The notes beneath the pieces were generated by a model. The model worked only from the letters and a program-made list of their open reading frames with translations. It ran no database searches and was not told the origin of the DNA. Shown piece after piece: positions 43,285 to 53,576 of a stretch of DNA of 64,000 bases. Position numbers and translations under genes: made by a program. Source of the DNA: Sulfurovum sp. XGS-02 (GTDB lineage: Bacteria > Campylobacterota > Campylobacteria > Campylobacterales > Sulfurovaceae); the NCBI RefSeq assembly GCF_023213175.1, contig NZ_CP093312.1:620001-684000 (forward strand). Direction: 5' to 3'. The number at the start of each line of letters is the position of its first letter. The stretch's first letter is position 1.

Positions 43285-43971
43285 ATGTTAGAAAACTTAG
43301 ATATCGTACCTTTTATTCTTTCATTTAAACTCGCAGCGGTGACCACAGTGATTCTGTTTATACTTTCTCTGCCTTTGGCGTGGTATCTCTCCCAAAGCAC
43401 TGCAAAGAAAAAACCTTTTTTAGAAGCCGTTACAGCATTGCCGATCGTGCTTCCTCCCTCTGTGTTGGGGTTTTATATTTTGGTCGTACTCTCTCCGAAC
43501 TCTGTAGTGGGAGCTTTTTTTGAAACTCTTTTTGGTGTGAAATTGGTCTTCTCTTTTACCGGTTTGGTCGTGGCAAGTTGTTTTTATTCACTTCCTTTTA
43601 TGGTACAGCCTTTACAAAGCGGATTTGAGTCTTTGAACAAACATATGTTGGAGGCATCCTACCTTGCAGGAAAGAGCAGGTTGCAGACAGTTTTCCGTAT
43701 CGCACTGCCAAATATAAAACCGTCACTCGTCACGGCATTGATCATTACATTTGCACATACGGTCGGTGAGTTCGGTGTAGTGCTCATGGTAGGGGGAAGT
43801 ATCCCCGGTGAGACGAAAGTGGCTTCGGTGGCTATTTATGAGATGGTTGAGGTAATGGAGTATGGTACAGCACATATATATAGTGCCGTTATGGTTTTGA
43901 TGAGTTTTATCGTACTCTTGTCCGTATACATCTTTAATCATACTCAGCGTAAAATAGGTCTGCCTTCATGA
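43285..43971 (+). CDS. modB: Molybdate ABC transporter permease ModB
   Basis: This 228-aa inner-membrane protein has five to six helices and the ABC-permease EAA loop: [26 protein letters not shown] (about 117-142). [17 protein letters not shown] is typical of ModB. It overlaps the modC start by four bases (ATGA), so they are coupled. No GTP or regulatory site is seen. Confidence 0.94.
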   Translation: MLENLDIVPFILSFKLAAVTTVILFILSLPLAWYLSQSTAKKKPFLEAVTALPIVLPPSVLGFYILVVLSPNSVVGAFFETLFGVKLVFSFTGLVVASCFYSLPFMVQPLQSGFESLNKHMLEASYLAGKSRLQTVFRIALPNIKPSLVTALIITFAHTVGEFGVVLMVGGSIPGETKVASVAIYEMVEVMEYGTAHIYSAVMVLMSFIVLLSVYIFNHTQRKIGLPS

Positions 43972-44654
43972 TACAGATAGAGATACATAAAAGACTGCAT
44001 GGTGCATATGGTGATATGGATCTTGATGTCAACCTGGAGATACAAAAGGGTGAATTTATTGCATTGATAGGTGAAAGCGGTTCTGGTAAAACAACACTGC
44101 TAAGGATCTTGGCTGGCCTCGAAAAAGCAGTGGGCACTATTAAAGTAGAAGATCTGCTTTGGTTAGGTGGTCAGAAAATGCTTCCTCCACAACAAAGAGA
44201 GATAGGGTTTATATTTCAGGATTATGCACTGTTTGAACATATGAATGTAGAAGAAAACTTGCTCTTTGTCAAGAAGGACAAGGGTTTGGCTCAAAGGCTT
44301 CTTGCGATGACAGAACTGAGCAGATTGTCACACCGTAATGTAAAAGGTCTCAGCGGTGGACAGAAACAAAGGGTCAGTCTTTGTCGTGCCTTGATGAAAC
44401 AGCCAAAGCTTTTACTGATGGATGAACCTCTTTCAGCACTTGATCCTGCAATGCGTACAAAATTACAAGAAGAGATACTCAGAATGCATAAAACGTTTGG
44501 TATCACAACCATTATGGTAAGCCATGATACTGATGCTTCTTATCAGCTTGCTGATCGTATAGTGGTCCTTGATCATGGAAAGGTCATAGCAGATGGTCGC
44601 CCTGAAGAGATATTTGTCAAGACAACCAAAGAGGTATATACGCTTTGTAGATGA
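43968..44654 (+). CDS. modC: Molybdate ABC transporter ATP-binding protein ModC, short form
   Basis: This 228-aa protein has Walker [10 protein letters not shown], signature [15 protein letters not shown] and Walker [14 protein letters not shown], then a switch histidine (VSHDTDAS). E. coli ModC is about 350 aa with a C-terminal TOBE/Mop domain. That domain is absent here, so molybdate sensing is left to ModE. It ends the operon. A short hairpin (ATCTAGA-TCAT-TCTAGAT, 44710-44727) overlaps the converging kinase end. Confidence 0.9.
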   Translation: MIQIEIHKRLHGAYGDMDLDVNLEIQKGEFIALIGESGSGKTTLLRILAGLEKAVGTIKVEDLLWLGGQKMLPPQQREIGFIFQDYALFEHMNVEENLLFVKKDKGLAQRLLAMTELSRLSHRNVKGLSGGQKQRVSLCRALMKQPKLLLMDEPLSALDPAMRTKLQEEILRMHKTFGITTIMVSHDTDASYQLADRIVVLDHGKVIADGRPEEIFVKTTKEVYTLCR

Positions 44655-44721
44655 AGCGTTGACCTTTAGTATCATTTGAAGATCATTGAACTATTAAGTC
44701 CTTTTAACTATCTAGATCATT

Positions 44722-47340
44722 CTAGATGATCCTATCCTCAAAATAGGTTTGAAAGAGTTGGTTCAAAGCCTCAAGGTCTATAGGTTTTGAAAGGTAACTA
44801 TCCATACCTGCACTCATATATTTTTCTCTATCACCCGCAAGTGCATTTGCAGTCAAAGCAACGATCGGTATATGCGGTTTATGATTTTTTCTTTCATAGC
44901 TGATGATCTGACCCGTCGCTTCCATACCACCCATGACAGGCATTTCGATATCCATAAATATCATATCATACTCATTTCTCATACGGTGTTCAAGTGCCTC
45001 TTGACCATTATTGGCGATAGTGACATCTATACCGAGTCGACTGAGTACATTGAGTATCAACTTTTGGTTGATTTTGTTATCTTCAGCAACCAGTATATGT
45101 ACATTTTTAAAGGTAAGATTCTCTTTTGTCTCCGAACTGTCCGCTTTATCACTCAGCATTCGAAGTGTTTTTGTAAAGTTCACAGGCTTATAGAGTATCT
45201 TATCGATCTGTGATGAGTATCGCTTTAGATTTTTTTTCTGGTCTCCTGTTGATACCACAATGATCTTTGTATCAAGGTCTAGGAACGGCTTTAGTTCATC
45301 ATCTCTCTGACGGAATTTATGGTCAATAAAAAGAATATCGGGAAGTTGGGAAGTACCTTTTAGCGCTAATATTGATTCATCGGTATAACGCTTGATATTC
45401 GCACCAGTGTAAGCGATATATGTTTCAAGGTTTTCGTTAATGTAATACTCTGTATCGATATGTGAATTAAGAATACCAACAGTGTAAGCACGCATATCAT
45501 TCACTTCTCTTTTTATCGCACTCATAGGTTTATCAAGTGCCAGGGTGAAATAGAAGGTAGAGCCTTCATCTTTGACACTTCTAATGCTCAGTTTCCCTCC
45601 CATATGCTCTATGAATTTACCGGATATTGAGAGTCCCAGACCTGTACCCCCATACTTTCTGCTTGTACTGACATCTGCTTGTGAAAATGCTTCAAATATT
45701 TTTCCCTGTTGCTCTTTGGTAAGACCAATACCCGTATCAGAAACCTCAAAAGTAACGTTTACTTTATCGTTACTTTCAAAGATCTTTTTGATCGATACGC
45801 TCACTTCACCGTTTTTGGAGGTAAATTTAATGGCATTACTCACAAGGTTCACGAGCACTTGAGAGATCTTTGTAGGATCCCCTATCAGTGCTGTAGGCAG
45901 TGTCGGATCCAAAAAGATATTGAAGTCAATATGGTTTTCTGCCGCTTTGGCCGCATAGGATTCAACGGCAGATTCAAAGGCATCAACCGGATCAAACTCT
46001 ATCGCTTCGAGTTCTATTTTCTGTGCTTTGATCTTAGAGAGGTCAAGGATATCATTGACGATGGTCAAAAGATTTTCTCCACTCTTCTCTATCACTGCAA
46101 TAAATTCGGCTTGTTCTTCTGAAAGATCAGACTCTTTGAGCAGTTGGGTAAATCCAAGGATACCATTCAGAGGGGTACGTATCTCATGGGACATACTGGC
46201 AAGAAAGAGGTCTTTGGTCTGATTCCCGTCCTTAATGGTTTTGAGCAAGAACCTATAGATATGATCAACTTTTCCGTTACGGATCAATCTTTGAAGCTCA
46301 CTTTGTTGGTTTTCATTCAATACCAGTTTGATATCTTTTAATGTCTCTTCAGAAATCTGTGTATTATCCTCTATCTTGGAAACTACACTAAAAAGTTTAA
46401 GCAGTATAAGCAATAGGATCAATGTTGACCCTCCATACCATGCGAGGACCTCTTTATGTTTTGTGACAGCTTCTTTATTGATCGTTTGAACCTGGTCACG
46501 AAGCAGGGATTCTACTTTTTTGAAATAATCCATCTTTATATCTATTTGGTTTGACCAACCAAGAGGGGAGACGGAGTATCTTCCCGATCTTGATTCATAG
46601 GAGATCATGTCACGTTCGTCAGAGATGATCGTGTTGAACTTTTCTACCGAAAGCAGTTCGCTGAGTTTCAAGGATACGGCATTGTCTGCAAGGGTATAAA
46701 ACTGAGGTAAGGTATCTTTTTGTATAAGCTGTTCCCAAAGTGCTCTCTCTTCATAGCTTATGCTTCGGGATCCAAGCAAAATAGATGAGATCAGTATATG
46801 TTCCTGTACCGTGTTCTCCTTAAGTGCCGTATACTTTTGGTACATCATCAGGTAGCTTTTCTTCTCTTCGGATTTTTCTGCAGCTGTAACTTCTTGCAGC
46901 ATGTTGAACAATGGGGTGAAGACCTTATCATGGTACATCTCGCTAACGTTACCACGCGAACGGTCTACATCTCTACGAACAATCTCTAATGCTTCAGTAG
47001 CTTGTTTCGCGTAACTTTGATAGCGTGTAAACTGAACGTGCTGTTTGGTAAATGCATCTAATCCCAACAGGTCCTGATCGCTCTTAATACGTGTCTCTTT
47101 CAGTTTTTTTAAGTCCTCTGTATGTTGTGTGACGAGGTAGGTAGCACTCTGTATTCTTTCATCTGTGATATTTTTCATGACAGACTCAAAATGCTCTATA
47201 AACAAAGAAACCTGTGCATTGTTTTGTGCCGATGTATATCTCTGATAAGAGAGATAGGTAGAATATGATGTAACGCCTGATATCCCTATAATGATAAGTA
47301 TAAGCAGGGTAAGTATAAATTTGTTTTTCAATATCTTCAT
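44722..47340 (-). CDS. Hybrid sensor histidine kinase with NIT-type sensor and receiver domain
   Basis: This 872-aa membrane protein has one N-terminal helix and a periplasmic helical domain (about 35-300) with DERIQSATYLVTQ, like nitrate/nitrite-sensing NIT domains. A second helix lies near 315. The histidine kinase follows: phosphoacceptor H385 in MSHEIRTPLNG, N box NLVSNAIKF, G boxes GLSISG. A degenerate receiver-like stretch is followed by a true receiver with D797 (MDIEMPVMGG). It would sense a nitrogen oxyanion or a similar signal. No cognate regulator gene lies beside it. Confidence 0.9.
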   Translation of the reverse strand: MKILKNKFILTLLILIIIGISGVTSYSTYLSYQRYTSAQNNAQVSLFIEHFESVMKNITDERIQSATYLVTQHTEDLKKLKETRIKSDQDLLGLDAFTKQHVQFTRYQSYAKQATEALEIVRRDVDRSRGNVSEMYHDKVFTPLFNMLQEVTAAEKSEEKKSYLMMYQKYTALKENTVQEHILISSILLGSRSISYEERALWEQLIQKDTLPQFYTLADNAVSLKLSELLSVEKFNTIISDERDMISYESRSGRYSVSPLGWSNQIDIKMDYFKKVESLLRDQVQTINKEAVTKHKEVLAWYGGSTLILLLILLKLFSVVSKIEDNTQISEETLKDIKLVLNENQQSELQRLIRNGKVDHIYRFLLKTIKDGNQTKDLFLASMSHEIRTPLNGILGFTQLLKESDLSEEQAEFIAVIEKSGENLLTIVNDILDLSKIKAQKIELEAIEFDPVDAFESAVESYAAKAAENHIDFNIFLDPTLPTALIGDPTKISQVLVNLVSNAIKFTSKNGEVSVSIKKIFESNDKVNVTFEVSDTGIGLTKEQQGKIFEAFSQADVSTSRKYGGTGLGLSISGKFIEHMGGKLSIRSVKDEGSTFYFTLALDKPMSAIKREVNDMRAYTVGILNSHIDTEYYINENLETYIAYTGANIKRYTDESILALKGTSQLPDILFIDHKFRQRDDELKPFLDLDTKIIVVSTGDQKKNLKRYSSQIDKILYKPVNFTKTLRMLSDKADSSETKENLTFKNVHILVAEDNKINQKLILNVLSRLGIDVTIANNGQEALEHRMRNEYDMIFMDIEMPVMGGMEATGQIISYERKNHKPHIPIVALTANALAGDREKYMSAGMDSYLSKPIDLEALNQLFQTYFEDRII

Positions 47341-47836
47341 GTTAATCCTTTAGCAGCTTCTACTACGATAAATCGTTAGTGGTATGTGTATCAATAAAGA
47401 GGATCAAGATAGATGTTTTATTATGTTTTTGACACTTATGATCCATAGGAGACCCCTTTATTTTTTAAAAGTATTGAAGCATAAAGTGTAGATAGAATTA
47501 AGTAGAATAGTCCACAGGTATATTCTATTGTGTAGTCTGGCGATCTTTTTCATAAAAGACCCATGACTTTCTGTCCTTGCTTCACAACAAGTTTAGCTTT
47601 TCAATCTTTTTACCTTTATGGATTATACTCAGTAAAGATTTAAAAAGAGTTATAAGTTATCATTTTAATTTTTGATTTAAATCATTTAATACAGAGAAGG
47701 TGTCAAATAAAACCATATATTTTGTTAGTAAAGGTTGGAGATAACATATTTTAGACCCTGAAAAATAGAGCTTTTTTGGGCTAGATTAAAACTAATAGAG
47801 TAAAATATCGACTCTTATAGAGAGCAAAGGAAAAAA
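47341..47836. other. 496-bp intergenic region with divergent promoters
   Basis: No gene is supported. It must hold the promoters of the minus-strand kinase and of the PhnA-like gene. For the latter I see TAAAAT (about 47800) and an AAAGGAAAA RBS. The rest is AT-rich with no strong repeat that I can defend. Confidence 0.5.
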
Positions 47837-48376
47837 ATGAGCATAGATAAAGCATTAATGGAAAGAAGCGGTGGAAAATGTGAGTTATGTGGTTCTGAAG
47901 AGGGACTTACAGCTTACGCAGTTGCACCAAAAGATGAATCTATAGTGATCTGTAGCACGTGTGCAGCCTCTATAGATGATCCGACAAACGATGAAAAACA
48001 TTGGAACTGTCTTCATGACAGTATGTGGAGTACAGAGCCTGCAGTACAAGTGATGGCATTCAGACTCCTTACACAGCTTGGCGCGCAGGATCAACTTGAT
48101 ATGATGTATCTTGAAGATGATGTAAGAGCATGGGCAGAGGAAGGTATGGCCACTGAAGAACAAGAGCCTACACGTGATGCTAATGGTACGATCTTACAAG
48201 AGGGTGATTCTGTGAGCATTATTAAAGATCTGCCGGTAAAAGGTGCAGGTTTTACCGCTAAGCAGGGAACAACTGTGAAAAATATCCGTATGGTACCAGG
48301 TGACCCTACCCATATACAAGGTCGTGTGAACGGAACGATGATTTTTATCATTTCGGCATTTTTAAAAAAACTGTAG
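47837..48376 (+). CDS. PhnA/YjdM-like zinc-ribbon protein
   Basis: This 179-aa protein starts with a CxxC pair (GGKCELCGSE, C15/C18) and a second (VICSTCAAS). Together they form a zinc ribbon. The end has the PhnA-type domain: RDANGTILQEGDSVSIIKDLPVKGAGFTAKQGT. PhnA/YjdM was named for phosphonate use, but it is not a phosphonate enzyme and its role is unclear. It stands alone; the RND gene starts 71 bp on. RBS AAAGGAAAAAA is visible. Confidence 0.8.
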   Translation: MSIDKALMERSGGKCELCGSEEGLTAYAVAPKDESIVICSTCAASIDDPTNDEKHWNCLHDSMWSTEPAVQVMAFRLLTQLGAQDQLDMMYLEDDVRAWAEEGMATEEQEPTRDANGTILQEGDSVSIIKDLPVKGAGFTAKQGTTVKNIRMVPGDPTHIQGRVNGTMIFIISAFLKKL

Positions 48377-48447
48377 AATTTTTTTGTGTATATCACTATA
48401 ATTTACATCACAAGCATATAATTTAAGACGTTCAATAAGGATACATC

Positions 48448-51400
48448 ATGATGAGGATCATTCATTACTTTATAGAGAATAAAAGTCTTAATTATGTGTT
48501 GCTCATTTTTATCCTTTTTTTGGGCATAAACTCCTATTACAATATTCCTAAAGAACTTTTTCCTGAAATTGCCTTGGATAAGATCGCTATCAGGGGCGCT
48601 TATGCTGGGGCCAGTGCTGACAACCTTGATAAAATGGCAGTGCGTGACATCGAAGATGAACTAGGCAATATACAGGGTATAGAGAAGATAGAGACAGTCA
48701 TCAAGTCAGGTACTTTTTCTATCGTCCTCGATCTTAACGAGGGATCGGACAAAACAGATGCACTCAATAAAGCCAAGGATGCCATCGCACGTAGCAGACA
48801 ATATCTTCCTTCAGATATGACGGAACCTACGGCAGAGTTACTGATGCACAATCGACCGCTTATCAGACTTTCTCTCTCCTCTGAGCATATGACCAAAGGC
48901 CAACTGATAGAAACGGCTAAAGAGGTGAAATCCAAAATTGCCAGAAATCCTTACGTCAGTGAAGTTCAGATCTACGGTGATGCAGATCAGGAAGTCTCTG
49001 TTCAGATCAATGAAGAGGCTGTAAGAGCCTATGGCTTGGACCCTGCTACGCTTATTGATGCGATCTCAAAAACCTCTTATATCTATCCCATCGGGGATAT
49101 CAAACAAAGCGGAAATTATATTTTTCTCTCTACGGTAAACGGTAAAGAGAGTAAAGAAGAGTGGGAATCTGCACTGATTAAAATAGGAGAGAAGCAGTTG
49201 AGGCTCGGTGATGTTGCCCAAGTCGATATCACTTATCCTCAAGATACCACACTTTCGACCTTTAACGGACGGAATAACATTACACTGGTCATCTCAAAAG
49301 GGCCTGAGGGGAATGCGATACATATCTCCAGAGATCTGCAAACCTATGCAAAAGAGAAACTCACCAAAGAGTTTCCAGACGTCTATTTCGATTTTTACCA
49401 GGACAGTTCCAAACCGGTCGAAGACAGGCTCAATACGGTCATATCAAACCTGATGTTCGGACTGGTTCTAGTATTCCTCTCTATGGCATTGCTGATCAAT
49501 GTGCGTATCGCATCTATTGTGGTGATGGGTATCCCTATATCTTTTGCCATAGGGGTCATGTTCCTTTATTTTACAGGATACTCTATCAATATCGTTTCTT
49601 TGCTTGGAGGGCTGATCGTCATAGGTATCGTCGTCGATGATGCGATTGTTGTTTCTGAGAATATCCAGCGCCATATCAATGAGGGTATGGAGAGAAAAGA
49701 GGCTGTCTATCAAGGACTCAAAGAGATGGTCCTGCCCGTCACCTTGGCAACACTGACAACCATCGCCGCTTTTCTTCCTCTGTTTATGCTCACCGGAGAG
49801 ATCAAAAACTTCATTATCCTTATTCCTATCACCGTGATTATGATCCTTTTGGGATCACTTCTTGAAAGTTTTTTCTTTCTGCCCTTACATGCGGACGAGC
49901 TTCTCAAAAAGCAGAAGAATTTTATCAATTGGGAACCCTTGCAGAACGCATATGAGACGTTGCTGCATCTTGTGATCCGTTTTAAATATATCTTTCTATT
50001 TACTTTTGTCATAGTGATACCTATTTTGACCATACTTACGATCAAGATGCTCAATTTTCAGTTTTTCCCTAGTTTTGACGGTAACTATCTCTACATTACA
50101 GGGAAAAGTAATATGGATACTACCATAGAAGAGACAGATAAGATAGCCAAAGAGTTGGAAAAGCATGTACTTACAAAAAAAGAGACCTATGCACTTAAAT
50201 CCACTTCTACCGTTGTGGGGTACAGAAGGTCACTTGCGGGGGCAGATGAAAATGGAGACAATATGCTCTACATCACTATGGAGCTTTATGATATGGAGCC
50301 TCAGAGTTTTATCGATGCCTATATCAATCCTATTTTGAATTTCAGTTTTCTCTTCAACGATCCTGAGAAGATCAGAAAGAAACATACCTATGACCTTGCA
50401 CAGCAACTGAGAGAAGAGATCGCACCTATGATGGAAAAGTATCAGCTTGAAGAGCTTGGCGTACTTGAAGACAAACCCGGCCTGATCAAAAATGACATAC
50501 AGATCAATCTGTCGGGCAAGGATAGTGAACAGATCGCAAAGGCAATGCAAAGAATTGAAGAGAACCTTTCAGCGATTCCATATGTGAAAGATGTAGGTAA
50601 TAATGCACAGCTTGGAAAGATGGAGTACAAGTTACGTATTAATGCCTATGGTGAACAGCTGGGCATGAGTGAAGTAGGCATAGCACAGACACTTTCGGGC
50701 TATTTCCTTGACAGCCGTAAAGCGATGACCTTCAGTCAGAACGGTGTGATGGAGATCAGAACAAAATCCATCATGAAGGATACTGAAAAGACACTCATGA
50801 ACTTTATGATCCCTACACCTTCAGGAAGTGTGGTGAAATTGACCGATGTGGTGGATATCGAAAAGATAAGGGCGTACGAAAAGATCGAAAAAAGAGATGG
50901 TAATACAGTCAAGTCGGTCTTTGCAAACATAGACAAGAAAAAAACAACGGCTGTGGATGTACTTAAACAGGTCAGGCCTCTGCTTGATACGATCCAGGAA
51001 GAAGGTATTGACGTCAGTCTTTTAGGAGAGCAGGAAAAAAACCAGCAATTTAAAAATGATATGATACGCTCTTTGATCATCGCAGTCTTTTTGATCTTGA
51101 TCACACTCCTTTTTATCTTTCCGAAGATCCGTTATGCATTGATGGTGATGTCCGTCATACCATTCAGTCTATTGGGTGCATTGATGGGGCATATGCTGGT
51201 CGGGGTCAACCTTTCCATGCCTTCGGTCATAGGTATGTTAGGGCTCGCAGGGGTTGTGATCAATGATGGTATCATCATGCTTGATTTCCTGCATGGTACG
51301 CATAATGCAGATACATTCTATGAAAGGGCGAAGTTAAGGCTCCGTCCTATTCTGATCACTTCGATCACGACATTCCTTGGGCTTTTCACCCTGATCTTTT

Positions 51401-51543
51401 ATGCAACAGGACAGGCAGTGATCCTTCAGCCTATCGCTATTTCGATAGGATTCGGTCTTATCTGGGGTACGGTCTTGAACCTCGTCTACCTGCCGTCACT
51501 GTATGCAGTGGTCAATAAGATCCAACCGGGAAGAGAAGGTTAG
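48448..51543 (+). CDS. RND-family efflux permease
   Basis: This 1031-aa inner-membrane protein has 12 helices and two large periplasmic loops, as in AcrB-like pumps. The first helix is followed by YYNIPKELFPEIALDKI. Proton-relay-type positions lie in helix 4 (LLGGLIVIGIVVDDAIVVSENIQ). The second half starts near IIAVFLILITLLF. Substrate is unknown. No membrane-fusion or outer-membrane partner gene is beside it, so the full tripartite pump must be built from genes elsewhere or it acts alone. Confidence 0.92.
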   Translation: MMRIIHYFIENKSLNYVLLIFILFLGINSYYNIPKELFPEIALDKIAIRGAYAGASADNLDKMAVRDIEDELGNIQGIEKIETVIKSGTFSIVLDLNEGSDKTDALNKAKDAIARSRQYLPSDMTEPTAELLMHNRPLIRLSLSSEHMTKGQLIETAKEVKSKIARNPYVSEVQIYGDADQEVSVQINEEAVRAYGLDPATLIDAISKTSYIYPIGDIKQSGNYIFLSTVNGKESKEEWESALIKIGEKQLRLGDVAQVDITYPQDTTLSTFNGRNNITLVISKGPEGNAIHISRDLQTYAKEKLTKEFPDVYFDFYQDSSKPVEDRLNTVISNLMFGLVLVFLSMALLINVRIASIVVMGIPISFAIGVMFLYFTGYSINIVSLLGGLIVIGIVVDDAIVVSENIQRHINEGMERKEAVYQGLKEMVLPVTLATLTTIAAFLPLFMLTGEIKNFIILIPITVIMILLGSLLESFFFLPLHADELLKKQKNFINWEPLQNAYETLLHLVIRFKYIFLFTFVIVIPILTILTIKMLNFQFFPSFDGNYLYITGKSNMDTTIEETDKIAKELEKHVLTKKETYALKSTSTVVGYRRSLAGADENGDNMLYITMELYDMEPQSFIDAYINPILNFSFLFNDPEKIRKKHTYDLAQQLREEIAPMMEKYQLEELGVLEDKPGLIKNDIQINLSGKDSEQIAKAMQRIEENLSAIPYVKDVGNNAQLGKMEYKLRINAYGEQLGMSEVGIAQTLSGYFLDSRKAMTFSQNGVMEIRTKSIMKDTEKTLMNFMIPTPSGSVVKLTDVVDIEKIRAYEKIEKRDGNTVKSVFANIDKKKTTAVDVLKQVRPLLDTIQEEGIDVSLLGEQEKNQQFKNDMIRSLIIAVFLILITLLFIFPKIRYALMVMSVIPFSLLGALMGHMLVGVNLSMPSVIGMLGLAGVVINDGIIMLDFLHGTHNADTFYERAKLRLRPILITSITTFLGLFTLIFYATGQAVILQPIAISIGFGLIWGTVLNLVYLPSLYAVVNKIQPGREG

Positions 51544-51551
51544 CGTGTTTT

Positions 51552-53420
51552 TTACTCTGTCTCGTCGTTTTTGAGTTCACTTTGTTCTTGTTTGGATGCA
51601 TTTTTTTTGACATGCAGATCCAGTTGAGGGAAAGGAATCTCAATATGGTGTTTGTTGAGCGTAGCATAAATGAATTTTAGAAAATCCGATTTGGTCCCTG
51701 CAGGTTTTAGGGTGGATTGTCCTCTGACCCAGACAACAAGTTCGTAATCTACTGAACTTGATCCCATAGCGGTCATCCAAATAAGCGTAGGATATTTGGC
51801 ATTTTTTTTCACATAATTGATAGAACTGTTCCTTAGCTCTTCAAGGATCACTTTTTCCACTTTATCATTGCTTGTGCCGTACGCAACAGAGAAAGGGATA
51901 TGTATACGTCTGATATCATTCTCTAATGTCCAGTTGATGACATTGTTTTGGATAAAAGAGGAGTTGGGAATGACGACATCAATATTGTCATTGGTCGTGA
52001 CGGTGGTTGAGCGCATTCTCATATCGCTGACCGTACCACGGATGGTATCAGAGATCTCTATATAATCCCCCAAACGGATAGTACGCTCAAACATGAGGAT
52101 GATCCCCGCCGCAAAATTGGAAACAAGTGTTTGGAGACCAAAACCGATACCAATAGAGAGTGCCCCTGCAACCAGTCCAAGGTTGGAAAGATCCAATCCG
52201 ATACTTTTAAGTGCAACAAGCAAAGTGATAAATACAAGAATATAGTAGCCGGCATTGGAGATCGCTTTTGCGGATGAAAGTGAGATCTTTTCTCGTTGCG
52301 TAGCGAGATTCACGATCTTCCGTTTGTAAAATGCAGCGATCATAAATCCTAGAACAATGATCAACACGACTTTGAGGATATCAAGAATTGAAATCCCTTT
52401 TTCATTAAATACAAAAAGGGCTTCGGTAAGCTTGCTATAGGTAAAATCATAGATACTTTCAGCACTCTGCTCTACATTTGAAAGGGCCAGTGCTACATTA
52501 CCTGCCACCTCTTTGAACACTGTCTTGAGAATAGTACGCTTGTTTGTATAGTAATCCCTGAGATCCGGCGTGAGTCTCTGTAACTCTTCTGTATCGGCAT
52601 TGAAAAGGTCGAGGGCTTTTTCGGTCTCTTTTTTTTGTAAATAAGCCAGAGAGAGTATGAGGGTTTGATCGATCTTTGTGGTGATGAGACTCATCATATC
52701 CATATCGTTGGAAAGAAATTTTTTACTTAATGTATCTGAAATTGTTTCACGGACGATTAGTTCACGCTCTTTTGCCAGTTTGAGTGCAACGGCTTCTTGT
52801 TCCACAGGAGAAAATTTTGTATTGATCCGTGTCAGTTTCTTTTCGAGTGCAGGAATATCAAATGTGACCTGGTTTAGTTTCTGTTTGAAGCGCTCTTCTC
52901 CCTGGGTGATTAAAGTCTCATAGGCTTTTATCGTTCGTTCCTGGTTGTCCCCTTTCAGTTTATAAAATGCGTACTGCAATTGGTAAAGCAGCAGGTTCTT
53001 TTTATCTTCAACGGTAATATCATTGATACTTTGTCTCAAGTAATGCCGCTTGGATTGCATAGCAGACTGTTCTTTTTTTAACGTATCGATCTTTGCGTAC
53101 GTAGCTGTCAGTGCATTGAGATAGGACTCATAGTTTTCACTGCTTATGTTTTTATCATCAGGAAGAAGTGCATCAGGCATAGGATCCACCTTCAAGGTAA
53201 AAGAGAGCATATTTGCAAGTTTTCCTAAGATCATTCGCTCTGTAGCGATACGTTCTGTATCTTCTTTAGTGATGTTCTGATCTGATTTTTGTTCGCTCTC
53301 AATACGTTTTTCAATCTCTTCAAGATAGCTTTTAGTATTGTTTCCGTCATAGAGTTTTGTATCTATTTCAGCCGACCACAAAGAGAGAGATAAAGAGAAC
53401 AGGAGTAAGAATGATTTCAT
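51552..53420 (-). CDS. Large MscS-family mechanosensitive channel
   Basis: This 622-aa protein has a signal peptide (MKSFLLLFSLSLSLWSA) and a long helical periplasmic region to about 350. Membrane helices follow, including the pore-lining type NLGLVAGALSIGIGFGLQTLVSNFAAGIILMFERTIRLGDYI (about 430-470). The C-terminal cytosolic part has the MscS fold. Large K-type MscS channels release solutes at osmotic downshift. The RND gene converges, eight bp away. No partner gene is needed. Confidence 0.9.
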   Translation of the reverse strand: MKSFLLLFSLSLSLWSAEIDTKLYDGNNTKSYLEEIEKRIESEQKSDQNITKEDTERIATERMILGKLANMLSFTLKVDPMPDALLPDDKNISSENYESYLNALTATYAKIDTLKKEQSAMQSKRHYLRQSINDITVEDKKNLLLYQLQYAFYKLKGDNQERTIKAYETLITQGEERFKQKLNQVTFDIPALEKKLTRINTKFSPVEQEAVALKLAKERELIVRETISDTLSKKFLSNDMDMMSLITTKIDQTLILSLAYLQKKETEKALDLFNADTEELQRLTPDLRDYYTNKRTILKTVFKEVAGNVALALSNVEQSAESIYDFTYSKLTEALFVFNEKGISILDILKVVLIIVLGFMIAAFYKRKIVNLATQREKISLSSAKAISNAGYYILVFITLLVALKSIGLDLSNLGLVAGALSIGIGFGLQTLVSNFAAGIILMFERTIRLGDYIEISDTIRGTVSDMRMRSTTVTTNDNIDVVIPNSSFIQNNVINWTLENDIRRIHIPFSVAYGTSNDKVEKVILEELRNSSINYVKKNAKYPTLIWMTAMGSSSVDYELVVWVRGQSTLKPAGTKSDFLKFIYATLNKHHIEIPFPQLDLHVKKNASKQEQSELKNDETE

Positions 53421-53576
53421 GGCAATGTCACTTTTTTTTCAGATTATAGCATAGATGTGACAGGAAGATTCATGTAACAATGTTGAGTTTTTACATGATG
53501 TGTGAAGGTTGAGAAGTACGCTTTATAATAGTTTATGAGTATAATCATAACAGAATATCATTTTTGAGGAGCATAC

